Source: Aliarcobacter sp.
Lineage (GTDB): Bacteria > Campylobacterota > Campylobacteria > Campylobacterales > Arcobacteraceae
Assembly (NCBI GenBank): GCA_028690445.1
Contig: JAQVBE010000017.1
Coordinates: 1 to 64,000, forward strand
DNA: 64,000 bases
Reading direction: 5' to 3'
Shown here: in pieces, positions 44,634-52,857 of the stretch
Layout: each line of letters begins with the position of its first letter
Numbering within the stretch: the first letter of the stretch is position 1
Notes under the pieces: generated by a model
Databases searched by the model: none
What the model was told of the DNA's origin: nothing
What the model saw: only the letters and a program-made list of their open reading frames with translations
Made by a program: the position numbers and the translations under genes

Positions 44634-45202
44634 TGGCATATAAAGATAATCATAAATTTTATAAATCAACAATTTTAAAATATGGAATAAGTGCAAAAGG
44701 AGTTCATTGGAATTCTGAATATACCCAATATAAAAGATTTGAAGTTTTAACAAGTTTTATAAAAAATGAAATAAAAGAATCAACCATCGTAGATGCAGGT
44801 TGCGGTTTTGCAGAATATTACAACTACCTTTTTGATAATAATTTAAAACCAAAATCATATATAGGAATTGATTGTGAAGAAAAAATGATAGAAATTGCAT
44901 CAAAAAGATTTTTGAATACAAGTTTTTATATTAAAAATATTTTACAAGATGAAATTCCTTTTGCTGATTATTACATTTGTAGTGGAGCTATGAATATATT
45001 AGAAAAAAATGAAGCTTTTATTTTTATAAATAATTGTTTTAAGGCTTCAAAAAAAGCATTTATTTTCAATTTATTAAAAAATGATCAACTTTCAAAACTA
45101 AATATAACTGATATTTATACCTATTGCAAAAGTTTATCAAATAAAATAAATATAAGAGAAAACTATTTAGATAATGATATTAGTATCTTAATGGAAAAAT
45201 AA
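44633..45202 (+). CDS. Class I SAM-dependent methyltransferase
   Basis: The 189-residue protein has motif I IVDAGCGFAEYYNYLF (about 52-67), YIGIDCEEKMIEIA with the acidic ribose-binding residue, and YICSGAMNILEKNEAFIFI. This is a compact small-molecule-type methyltransferase. Substrate is unknown; the neighbour suggests nothing specific. TAATG overlap with the deaminase gene shows one operon. Confidence 0.75.
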   Translation: MAYKDNHKFYKSTILKYGISAKGVHWNSEYTQYKRFEVLTSFIKNEIKESTIVDAGCGFAEYYNYLFDNNLKPKSYIGIDCEEKMIEIASKRFLNTSFYIKNILQDEIPFADYYICSGAMNILEKNEAFIFINNCFKASKKAFIFNLLKNDQLSKLNITDIYTYCKSLSNKINIRENYLDNDISILMEK

Positions 45203-45207
45203 AATTA

Positions 45208-45223
45208 TCATATATATCTCATA
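45208..45223 (+). promoter_or_regulatory. TCATA direct repeat upstream of lutA
   Basis: TCATA at 45208 and again at 45219, 11 bp apart, ending 42 bp before the lutA ATG. The same arrangement, at almost the same distance, is upstream of lctP. It is a candidate binding site for an OmpR-type regulator. Confidence 0.45.
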
Positions 45224-45265
45224 TATAAAATATAGAATTAGTTAATAAAAAAATAAGGAGCGTAG

Positions 45266-46015
45266 ATGAGAATAGGTCTTTTTATTCCCTGTTTTATGAA
45301 TGAGTTGTATCCAAATATTTGTAAAGCAACCTATAAACTACTAAAAAATCAAGGTTTACAAATAGAATACCCTTTAAATCAAACTTGCTGTGGACAACCT
45401 ATGGCAAACTCTGGATGTTCTAAAGATGTAAAAAAGTTAGCTATTGAATTTGTAAAAACATTTAAAGATTTCGATTATATCGTAGCGCCTAGTGGTTCAT
45501 GTGTTTCAATGGTAAAAGAACATTATGCAGAATTTTTTGACAATGACAAAGATTATAATAAAGTAAAAGCTTCTATTTACGAAGTTTGTGAATTTTTCCA
45601 TGATATTATCAAAATTGAAAATATTAATTTTAATGTTTCATTTCCTCATAAAGTAGGGCTTCATAATTCTTGCCATGGGCACAGAGTTTTAAAACTTGCA
45701 ACTGCTAGTGAACTTAATATTCCTTATGATTCAAAATTAAAAAATCTTCTAAATACAATATCTGATATTGAACTTGTAACTTTAAAAAGAGAAGATGAAT
45801 GCTGTGGTTTTGGTGGAACTTTTAGTGTTCAAGAAGAAGCTATTTCTGTTGCTATGGGAAAAGATAGAATTAAAGATCATATAGATTCAAAAGCTGAGAT
45901 AATGACAGGTGCAGATATGTCATGTTTAATGCACATGGATGGAATTATAAACCGAGATAAAAATCCAATAAAAGTTATGCATATTGTTGAAATTCTTGCA
46001 GGAGTTAAACCATGA
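45266..46015 (+). CDS. lutA: Lactate utilisation protein LutA (LldE), CCG-domain FeS oxidoreductase
   Basis: The 249-residue protein has two Cys-rich CCG domains: TCCGQPMANSG (about 41-51) and ECCGFGGTFSVQ (about 190-201), the signature of LutA/GlpC-type subunits. With LutB and LutC it forms the L-lactate dehydrogenase complex that feeds electrons to the quinone pool. A GGAGCG site precedes the ATG. Its ATGA overlaps lutB by 4 bases. Confidence 0.9.
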   Translation: MRIGLFIPCFMNELYPNICKATYKLLKNQGLQIEYPLNQTCCGQPMANSGCSKDVKKLAIEFVKTFKDFDYIVAPSGSCVSMVKEHYAEFFDNDKDYNKVKASIYEVCEFFHDIIKIENINFNVSFPHKVGLHNSCHGHRVLKLATASELNIPYDSKLKNLLNTISDIELVTLKREDECCGFGGTFSVQEEAISVAMGKDRIKDHIDSKAEIMTGADMSCLMHMDGIINRDKNPIKVMHIVEILAGVKP

Positions 46016-47382
46016 GTAGTCATAGTGAAAATGCTAGTAAATTTGTAGCAAATGATGAAAGAATGCACTGGCACGACCAAGCACTTTGGTTTGTAAGAGA
46101 AAAAAGAGATAGAGCTAGTAAATCAATTCCTGAATGGGAACAGTTAAGAGAATTTGCAAATCAAATAAAAACTCATACAATGGCAAATCTTGATACTTAT
46201 CTTTTAGAATTTGAGAAAAATGCAACAAAAAAAGGAATAAAAGTTCATTTTGCATTTGATGCCCTTGAACATAACCAAATTGTTGCAAAGATTTTAAAAG
46301 AAAAAGGTGTTACAAAACTTGTAAAATCAAAATCAATGTTAACAGAAGAGTGTCATTTAAATCCTTATTTAGAAAATCTTGGAATTGAAGTTATTGATAC
46401 AGATTTAGGTGAAAGAATAGTTCAATTAAGAAATGAACCACCTTCACATATAGTTCTTCCAGCGATTCACTTAAAAAAATCAGATGTTTCTGATACTTTT
46501 GTTGAACACTTAGGAACTGAAAAAGGAAATTACGACCCAACTTATCTAACACGAGCAGCACGAGCAGCACTTAGAGAAGATTTTTTAACAGCACAAGCAG
46601 GACTTACAGGTGTAAATTTTGCAATTGCGCAAACAGGTGGGGTTGTAGTTTGTACAAATGAAGGAAATGCTGACATGGGAGCTAGTGTTCCAAAACTTCA
46701 TATTGCATCTATGGGAATTGAAAAAGTTATTCCAAGACTTGAAGATTTATCTGTGTTTACAAGATTACTTGCACGAAGTGCAACGGGTCAACCAATCACA
46801 TCTTATACTTCACACTTTCATGCTCCTGTTGAAGGTGGAGAAATGCATATTATTATTGTAGATAATAATAGAAGTCAATTTTTGGCATCTGAAAAAAATA
46901 AAAAAGCATTAAACTGTATTAGATGTGGTGCATGTATGAATACCTGCCCAGTTTATAGAAGAAGTGGTGGTCACTCGTATGAATATGTTATTCCAGGACC
47001 AATTGGTTCAATTTTAGGTTCTAAAAAAGAACCAGAAAAGCATAATTCTTTGCCATTTGCTTGTACTTTATGTGGTTCATGTACAAATGTTTGCCCCGTG
47101 AAAATTGATTTAGATTCACAACTTTATAGTCTAAGACAAGATTTAGCAAATGCAAATTTGATTGATCCAAAGAAAAAAATAGCAATGAAAGTAACTGCTT
47201 GGCTAATGAGTAAACCAATACTATTTGACTTCGTAGGAAAAATGGCAAGAAAAATTGTTCCAAAATTACCAAATTCTATTTTATACAACAAAGCAAATGT
47301 TTGGGGAAAACAAAGGGATCTGCCTAAAATGCCTCCGAAAAGTTTTAAAGAAATGTTCAAAGATGGAGAATTAGATGACTAG
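46012..47382 (+). CDS. lutB: Lactate utilisation protein LutB (LldF)
   Basis: The 456-residue protein has an N-terminal LUD domain (TGVNFAIAQTGGVVVCTNEGN) and a ferredoxin-like region with CIRCGACMNTCPVY and CTLCGSCTNVCPVKI, two [4Fe-4S] sites, then a C-terminal DUF3390-type tail. It is the central FeS subunit of the LutABC L-lactate oxidation complex. Overlaps lutA by 4 and lutC by 8 bases. Confidence 0.93.
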   Translation: MSSHSENASKFVANDERMHWHDQALWFVREKRDRASKSIPEWEQLREFANQIKTHTMANLDTYLLEFEKNATKKGIKVHFAFDALEHNQIVAKILKEKGVTKLVKSKSMLTEECHLNPYLENLGIEVIDTDLGERIVQLRNEPPSHIVLPAIHLKKSDVSDTFVEHLGTEKGNYDPTYLTRAARAALREDFLTAQAGLTGVNFAIAQTGGVVVCTNEGNADMGASVPKLHIASMGIEKVIPRLEDLSVFTRLLARSATGQPITSYTSHFHAPVEGGEMHIIIVDNNRSQFLASEKNKKALNCIRCGACMNTCPVYRRSGGHSYEYVIPGPIGSILGSKKEPEKHNSLPFACTLCGSCTNVCPVKIDLDSQLYSLRQDLANANLIDPKKKIAMKVTAWLMSKPILFDFVGKMARKIVPKLPNSILYNKANVWGKQRDLPKMPPKSFKEMFKDGELDD

Positions 47383-47962
47383 CAAAGAAAAAATATTAAA
47401 AAATATTAAAGATAACAATATTGTAAAAAGTGTAAAACTTCCAAGCTATGAAAATTTTGGTATCAAATATGAAAATAAATTTGAGATTTTTTCTACAATG
47501 CTTGAAAGTGTAGGTGGGAAAGCTTTAGTAATCCAAAAAGATGAACTAGATACTACAATAAAAGCTCTTTATCCAGATGAAAAACAAATAGCAAGTGATG
47601 TTGATTTTTGTTCAGTTGGAAACTTCTATTCAAATGATTTTGAAGATGCGCATGATTTAAAAAATATTGATTTAGCTGTTGTAAGAGGAAATTTTGCAGT
47701 TGCTGAAAATGGTGCTATTTGGATGAAAAACGAAAATAATAGACACAGAGCTTTATATTTTATTGCACAAAATATCATAATTGTAATTGAAGAAAATGAA
47801 CTTTTAAACAATATGCATGAAGCATATGAAAGAATCGATTTTGAGGATGCTGGGTATGGAGTATTTATTTCAGGTCCATCTAAAACAGCAGACATTGAAC
47901 AATCTTTGGTTATTGGCGCACATGGACCAAAATCAGGATATGTGATTTTTATAAAATCTTGA
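47375..47962 (+). CDS. lutC: Lactate utilisation protein LutC (LldG)
   Basis: The 195-residue LUD-domain protein ends with DIEQSLVIGAHGPKSGYVIFI, the family C-terminal motif, and has FAVAENGAIWMKN in the core. It completes the LutABC complex. The start ATG lies within lutB. A TATAAT follows immediately after its stop and probably drives the kinase gene. Confidence 0.9.
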   Translation: MTSKEKILKNIKDNNIVKSVKLPSYENFGIKYENKFEIFSTMLESVGGKALVIQKDELDTTIKALYPDEKQIASDVDFCSVGNFYSNDFEDAHDLKNIDLAVVRGNFAVAENGAIWMKNENNRHRALYFIAQNIIIVIEENELLNNMHEAYERIDFEDAGYGVFISGPSKTADIEQSLVIGAHGPKSGYVIFIKS

Positions 47963-47968
47963 TATAAT
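47963..47968 (+). promoter_or_regulatory. -10 box for the lactate-locus kinase
   Basis: TATAAT starts one base after the lutC stop, 20 bp before the kinase ATG, with an AGGGGATA site between. This suggests that the regulator pair has its own basal promoter. Confidence 0.5.
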
Positions 47969-47987
47969 TGCTAAATAGGGGATAATA

Positions 47988-50180
47988 ATGAAATATTTTT
48001 TACTATTTAGCATACTCTTTTTAAATTTCTTACAAGCAAATGAACTAAAAGAAGTATTATTAATTCATTCATATCACAAAGGATATATTTGGACTGATGA
48101 TATTTCAAAAACAATTGAGAAAAACTTCTCTTCTGATAAAAACATTGAATTAACTACTGTTTATATGGATACGAAAAGAATTGATGAACCTTCATATATA
48201 GAAAATCTTGCAAAACTTTATAAACAACAATTTAAAAATAGAACATTTGATTTAATTATTATTAGTGATAATAATGCTTTTGATTTCATGGAACTATATT
48301 ATGATTATTTATTTAAAAATATACCTGTTTTATTTTGTGGAATAAATAATTATGACAAAAGTATGTTAGATAAATTAACTTTTAAAAATATTTCAGGAGT
48401 TGCAGAAGAAGTAGATATAGAAAAAAACTTTGAATTAATATCTAGATTACACCCTAATTTAAAAAATCTTTTAATAATCAATGATACTTCAACTACTGGA
48501 TATGCTGTAAAAAAAGATTTAGCAAAGATTATTGAAAAATACAAAAATAAGTTTAATATTGAATATACAGATAATCTTGATATAAGTGATTTAAAAACAA
48601 AAATTTCAAATCTTGAAAAAGTAAATAGTGCAATTTTATTCGTACTCTTATTTAAAGATACAACTGGACAATATTTCACCTATAAACAAAGTTTTGAAGA
48701 AGTAAAAAAAGTTAGTCAGGTGCCTATTTATGGACTTTGGGATTTTTACTTGAATAGTGGAATGGTAGGAGGTTTGTTAACTTCTGCAGTTGCACAAGGT
48801 GAAACAGTATCAAAAATGGCTCTTGAAATTTTACATGGTAAAAATATAAAAGATATTCCAATTTTAGAAAAATCCCCAAATCTTTATATGTTTAATTATA
48901 ATGAACTCAAAAGATTTAATTTAGATGTTTATAAGTATGTTGAAAATCCTATAATTATTAATGAACCTACATCAATTTATAAAGAGCATACAAAGTTTTT
49001 TATTATAACAATAATTATAATTGCATTATTAAGCATCATAGTTGTAATTTTAAAAGCAAATATTCAAAGAAGAGAAAAACTTGAACTTGAACTTTCAAAT
49101 AGAATAGAATTTGATAAAGTACTTCTTGATACTATTCCAAACCCAATTTATTACAAAAATGTTGAGGGCAAATTTTTGGGTTGCAACACAAGTTTCACTT
49201 CTTTAGTGAATTGTTCAAGAGATGAAGTAATAGGAAAGACTGCATTTGATTTTTTTCCTCTTCCAATTGCCACTAAAAATACTTTAATTGATCAAGAACT
49301 ACTTAATACATTTAGTACAAGTACTTCTGAATTTACCTTTTATACAAAATCAAATGAAATGAAACATATTATTTTAAATAAAGCCGTTTATAAAAATATA
49401 GACGGAAGTATTGGTGGAATTGTTTGTATTATGGATGATATAACAGAGAGAATTCAACAAAAACAATTTTTAATCCAACAAAGTAAACTAGCTGAAATGG
49501 GTGATATGATTGCAGCAATTGCCCATCAATGGAATGAACCTTTAGTAGAATTATCAGCACTCGTTCAAGATATACAAACCTCTTATTTATTAAAAGAGTT
49601 AAAAGATAAAAACGTGAAAGAGTTTGTAAATGATTCAATGGTTCAAATAAAATATATGTCAAAAACATTAACTGATTTTAGAAACTTTTTAAAACCTTCA
49701 ACTAAAAAACAACTTTTTTCTATTTCAAAAGCTTTAACAGAAATAAACGAAATCATAGGAAAACAAGTATTTTATTCAAATATTAAAATGAACTTTAATT
49801 ATAAAAATGAAAATGAAGAGTTACTTATTTATGGATATGAAAATGAATTTAAACAAGTTTTATTAAATATAATAAATAATGCAAAAAATAAGATTGTAGA
49901 AAAGAATTTACCTATAAATAAAAAAGGAACTATTGATATTAATATTAAACGCTCTACAAATTCTAATACAATAGAGATAATTGATGATGCAGGCGCAATT
50001 GATGAAAAAATTATAAAGTCAATTTTTGAACCTTATTTTACGACAAAACAAGATGGAACAGGACTTGGTCTTTATATGGCAAAAGTTATAATTGAAGAAA
50101 AAATGAGAGGAAGTATTACCGTAAGAAATGATGAAAATCATGTCATTTTTACAATAAAACTTCCTCATAAAAAGGTTTAA
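47988..50180 (+). CDS. Sensor histidine kinase with periplasmic ABC-binding-protein-like domain and PAS
   Basis: The 730-residue kinase has a signal/TM start (about 1-17), a periplasmic domain of some 320 residues with ABC-substrate-binding-like features (VLLIHSYHKGYIWTDD, LIIISDNNAFDFM, PVLFCGINNYD, VPIYGLWDFYL), a TM helix (about 340-360), a PAS domain (about 375-490), then a HisKA-like region with MIAAIAHQWNEPL and an HATPase ending GTGLGLYMAK. The periplasmic domain would sense a soluble ligand. Its position between lutABC and lctP suggests lactate or a related acid; that is inference. The regulator gene follows 2 bases later. Confidence 0.85.
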   Translation: MKYFLLFSILFLNFLQANELKEVLLIHSYHKGYIWTDDISKTIEKNFSSDKNIELTTVYMDTKRIDEPSYIENLAKLYKQQFKNRTFDLIIISDNNAFDFMELYYDYLFKNIPVLFCGINNYDKSMLDKLTFKNISGVAEEVDIEKNFELISRLHPNLKNLLIINDTSTTGYAVKKDLAKIIEKYKNKFNIEYTDNLDISDLKTKISNLEKVNSAILFVLLFKDTTGQYFTYKQSFEEVKKVSQVPIYGLWDFYLNSGMVGGLLTSAVAQGETVSKMALEILHGKNIKDIPILEKSPNLYMFNYNELKRFNLDVYKYVENPIIINEPTSIYKEHTKFFIITIIIIALLSIIVVILKANIQRREKLELELSNRIEFDKVLLDTIPNPIYYKNVEGKFLGCNTSFTSLVNCSRDEVIGKTAFDFFPLPIATKNTLIDQELLNTFSTSTSEFTFYTKSNEMKHIILNKAVYKNIDGSIGGIVCIMDDITERIQQKQFLIQQSKLAEMGDMIAAIAHQWNEPLVELSALVQDIQTSYLLKELKDKNVKEFVNDSMVQIKYMSKTLTDFRNFLKPSTKKQLFSISKALTEINEIIGKQVFYSNIKMNFNYKNENEELLIYGYENEFKQVLLNIINNAKNKIVEKNLPINKKGTIDINIKRSTNSNTIEIIDDAGAIDEKIIKSIFEPYFTTKQDGTGLGLYMAKVIIEEKMRGSITVRNDENHVIFTIKLPHKKV

Positions 50181-50182
50181 AA

Positions 50183-50827
50183 ATGAAAATCTTACTTTTA
50201 GAAGATAATAAAAAATTAAATGAAACTATCACTAAAAGATTAAAACTAAAAAACTACAATGTAATCTCTTTTACTGATGGATCTGATGCTTATGAAAATA
50301 TAACAGAAGGTTTTTCATGTTTTATTTTAGATATAAATGTTCCAAACATAGATGGTATTAATATACTAAAAAAAATAAGAGAATATTACAAAATTGTTCC
50401 AGTAATAATCATAAGTGCGAGTGTCGAGTTAGATGTGATAAAACAATCCTACGATTTTGGTTGTAATGATTATTTAAAGAAACCATTTTTCATAGATGAA
50501 TTAGAAATAAAAATTGAGAAACTTTGTAATATTCAAGATAGTAAAATCTATTTTGATGAAAACTCATATTTTGATTTTAAATCAGCCACAATTGTAATTG
50601 ATAATCAAGAAATAAGATTAACAAAAAAAGAAAAACTTTTAATAAACCTATTTCTTAGTAAAAGAAATCAAGTTATAACCTATGAAAATATAGAAAGTTA
50701 TGTTTGGGAAGGCAATTTTAGTTCATTAGAATCAATAAGAAGTCTTATTAGAAGGGTAAGAAGAATTTTTCCCAAAGAGTATATTCAAACAATTATTGAT
50801 GCTGGTTACATATTTAAAAATATTTAA
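50183..50827 (+). CDS. OmpR-family response regulator of the lactate locus
   Basis: The 214-residue protein has a receiver domain (LLLEDNKKLNE, phospho-Asp in FILDINVPN at about 53, switch IISAS, YLKKPF) and a C-terminal winged helix (WEGNFSSLESIRSLIRRVRRIFP, DAGYIFKNI). It pairs with the preceding kinase. Its likely site is the TCATA repeat upstream of lutA and lctP; that is inference. Confidence 0.87.
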   Translation: MKILLLEDNKKLNETITKRLKLKNYNVISFTDGSDAYENITEGFSCFILDINVPNIDGINILKKIREYYKIVPVIIISASVELDVIKQSYDFGCNDYLKKPFFIDELEIKIEKLCNIQDSKIYFDENSYFDFKSATIVIDNQEIRLTKKEKLLINLFLSKRNQVITYENIESYVWEGNFSSLESIRSLIRRVRRIFPKEYIQTIIDAGYIFKNI

Positions 50828-50853
50828 TTCTTTAATAATTTTACATATTAAAA

Positions 50854-50869
50854 TCATATAAATTTCATA
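50854..50869 (+). promoter_or_regulatory. TCATA direct repeat upstream of lctP
   Basis: TCATA at 50854 and 50865, 11 bp apart, ending 43 bp before the lctP ATG. It matches the lutA repeat in sequence (ATCATATA-x-AT-x-TCATA), spacing and distance. Confidence 0.45.
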
Positions 50870-50912
50870 CTGTTATATTAATATATTTTATATTTTATTA
50901 TGGAGGTTTTAT

Positions 50913-52550
50913 ATGCAAACTTGGCAACAAGTATACGCTCCAATTGGAGATAGCTTAGGACTATCAGCGCTTGTAGCACTGATCCCTATTGTTTTTTTCT
51001 TTTTGGCACTAGCAGTATTTAGAATGAAAGGGCATTATGCAGCAGCTATTACACTAGCACTTTCTATGATTGTGGCAGTAATAGGGTTTAAAATGCCAGT
51101 TAACATGGTATTTGCATCAGCTGAATATGGATTTTTATTTGGTTTATGGCCAATAGCTTGGATTATCGTAGCATCGGTATTCTTATATAAATTAACAGTA
51201 AAAAGTGGACAATTTGAGATTATTAGGAATTCTATTATTTCAATTACTGAAGATCAAAGAATTCAAGTTATTTTAATTGGTTTCTCATTTGGTGCTTTTT
51301 TAGAAGGTGCTGCTGGTTTTGGTGCACCTGTTGCAATTACAGCTGCTATTTTAGTAGGACTTGGATTTAAACCATTATATGCTGCTGGATTGTGTCTTAT
51401 CGCAAACACTGCTCCTGTTGCATTTGGTGCTTTAGGTATTCCAATTATTGTTGCTGGAAAAGTTTCTGGTATTGATCCATTTTTAATTGGAGCAATGGCT
51501 GGTAGACAATTACCATTACTTTCAATGATTATTCCTTTATGGCTTGTAGTTATGATGGATGGATGGAAGGGTGTAAAAGATGTATGGCCTGTAGCTCTTG
51601 TTGCTGGTGGAAGTTTTGCTATTTCTCAATATATTACATCAAATTTCATCGGACCTGAATTACCGGATGTTACTTCTGCAATCGTTTCTATTGTGGCAAC
51701 TACAGTTTTCTTAAAATCGTGGAAACCAAAAAATGTTATGAAAGCTAATATGGAAGGATTCAATTTAGTACCACACACAACTGGTGAGGTATTTAAAGCT
51801 TGGTCGCCATTTATAATTCTTTCTGTAATGGTTACAATTTGGACAACAAAATGGTTTAAAGCTTTCTTTGACAAAGATCAAATTTTTGCTGGTACAATTT
51901 TCAAATTTGAATTCTCTGAAATTCATAATATGATTTTTAAAATGCCTCCAATTGTAAGTGCTCCTAAATCATTTGAAGTTATATATACATTTAATCCACT
52001 TTCAGCAACTGGTACTGCTATTTTCTTAACAGCAATTATCACAATGTTTATTTTTAGATTAAATGTAACTACTGCATCAAAAACAATGGGTGAAACGCTT
52101 TTTGAACTTAAATGGGCAATTTTATCAATTGGTATGGTTCTTGGTTTTGCATTTGTAATGAATTATTCAGGAATGTCAACAACTATGGCTCTTGTTCTTG
52201 CAAATACTGGATTCTTATTCCCATTCTTTTCTCCATTACTTGGATGGCTAGGAGTATTCTTAACAGGATCAGACACTTCATCAAATGCACTTTTCTGCGG
52301 ATTACAGCAACAAACTGCACATCAATTAGGACTTAATGAAACATTGATGGTAACAGCGAATACTACAGGTGGAGTATGTGGTAAAATGATTTCTCCTCAA
52401 TCTATAGCAATTGCATGTGCATCAGCAGGAATTGTTGGAAAAGAATCTGATTTATTTAGATTTACAGTAAAACATAGTTTAATACTAGTAATATTTATTG
52501 GTATTATTACAATGGCACAAGCATATATTTTAACTTGGATGATTCCATAA
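50913..52550 (+). CDS. lctP: L-lactate permease (LctP/LldP family)
   Basis: The 545-residue permease has about 12-14 membrane segments. FGAFLEGAAGFGAPVAITAAILVGLGF is the family signature, and GSDTSSNALFCGLQQQTAHQLGLNETLMVTANTTGGVCGKMISPQS is the second conserved block. It imports L-lactate (and probably D-lactate or glycolate) with protons. A strong TGGAGG site is present. A hairpin follows its stop. Confidence 0.94.
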   Translation: MQTWQQVYAPIGDSLGLSALVALIPIVFFFLALAVFRMKGHYAAAITLALSMIVAVIGFKMPVNMVFASAEYGFLFGLWPIAWIIVASVFLYKLTVKSGQFEIIRNSIISITEDQRIQVILIGFSFGAFLEGAAGFGAPVAITAAILVGLGFKPLYAAGLCLIANTAPVAFGALGIPIIVAGKVSGIDPFLIGAMAGRQLPLLSMIIPLWLVVMMDGWKGVKDVWPVALVAGGSFAISQYITSNFIGPELPDVTSAIVSIVATTVFLKSWKPKNVMKANMEGFNLVPHTTGEVFKAWSPFIILSVMVTIWTTKWFKAFFDKDQIFAGTIFKFEFSEIHNMIFKMPPIVSAPKSFEVIYTFNPLSATGTAIFLTAIITMFIFRLNVTTASKTMGETLFELKWAILSIGMVLGFAFVMNYSGMSTTMALVLANTGFLFPFFSPLLGWLGVFLTGSDTSSNALFCGLQQQTAHQLGLNETLMVTANTTGGVCGKMISPQSIAIACASAGIVGKESDLFRFTVKHSLILVIFIGIITMAQAYILTWMIP

Positions 52551-52561
52551 AAAACTAATAA

Positions 52562-52593
52562 CTTCATTTAGGCATATTTATGCCTAAATGAAG
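52562..52593 (+). terminator. Perfect 15-bp hairpin after lctP
   Basis: Arms CTTCATTTAGGCATA (52562-52576) and TATGCCTAAATGAAG (52579-52593) match perfectly over a TT loop, 11 bp after the lctP stop. No T-run follows, so it may stabilise or attenuate the message rather than end it fully. Confidence 0.65.
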
Positions 52594-52636
52594 AAACATA
52601 TATATAAATTAGAAATATTGAAATAAGGAGAGGTTC

Positions 52637-52687
52637 ATGGTATTAAAATTAAAAAAATTATCTTCTTTATTTAAAGAAAATCAATAA
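52637..52687 (+). CDS. Possible 16-residue cationic peptide
   Basis: ATG at 52637 follows an AGGAGAGG ribosome site, one of the strongest in this window. The product is MVLKLKKLSSLFKENQ, with basic and hydrophobic residues alternating. It may be a small peptide or a leader controlling the downstream frame and dld. A chance start after a purine-rich stretch is the alternative. Confidence 0.35.
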   Translation: MVLKLKKLSSLFKENQ

Positions 52688-52693
52688 GAAATT

Positions 52694-52813
52694 ATGAAAA
52701 TAAAACTCTTTATAAAACTAATCTTCAATATAATACTTAAAATAAAAGATAAAATGTACTCTTTTATTTATGACCCTCAACAAAGAATTTATACGGTTCC
52801 CCGACTTGAATAG
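52694..52813 (+). CDS. Possible 39-residue small protein
   Basis: ATG at 52694, 6 bases after the stop of the 16-residue frame. It begins MKIKLFIKLIFNIILKIKDK, a basic amphipathic or membrane-seeking helix, and ends YDPQQRIYTVPRLE, an ordinary soluble-looking sequence using several GC-containing codons. The ribosome site is weak, so translation would depend on coupling. Unknown function. Confidence 0.4.
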   Translation: MKIKLFIKLIFNIILKIKDKMYSFIYDPQQRIYTVPRLE

Positions 52814-52857
52814 CAATCTATTTTTTTTCACAAACAAAAAAATAAAAAAGGAAAAAA

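Larger units (their letters stand above)
52551..52857 (+). other. lctP-dld intergenic region with small reading frames
   Basis: The 307-bp gap contains the lctP hairpin (52562-52593), a possible 16-residue peptide (52637-52687), a possible 39-residue peptide (52694-52813), and a T-run directly before dld. The AAAAAGG ribosome site of dld lies at its end. Confidence 0.6.

Noticed and set aside
52600..52640. A third TCATA-type operator before dld
   Set aside because: Only a weak CATATATATAAATTA match was found, without two TCATA half-sites at 11-bp spacing.
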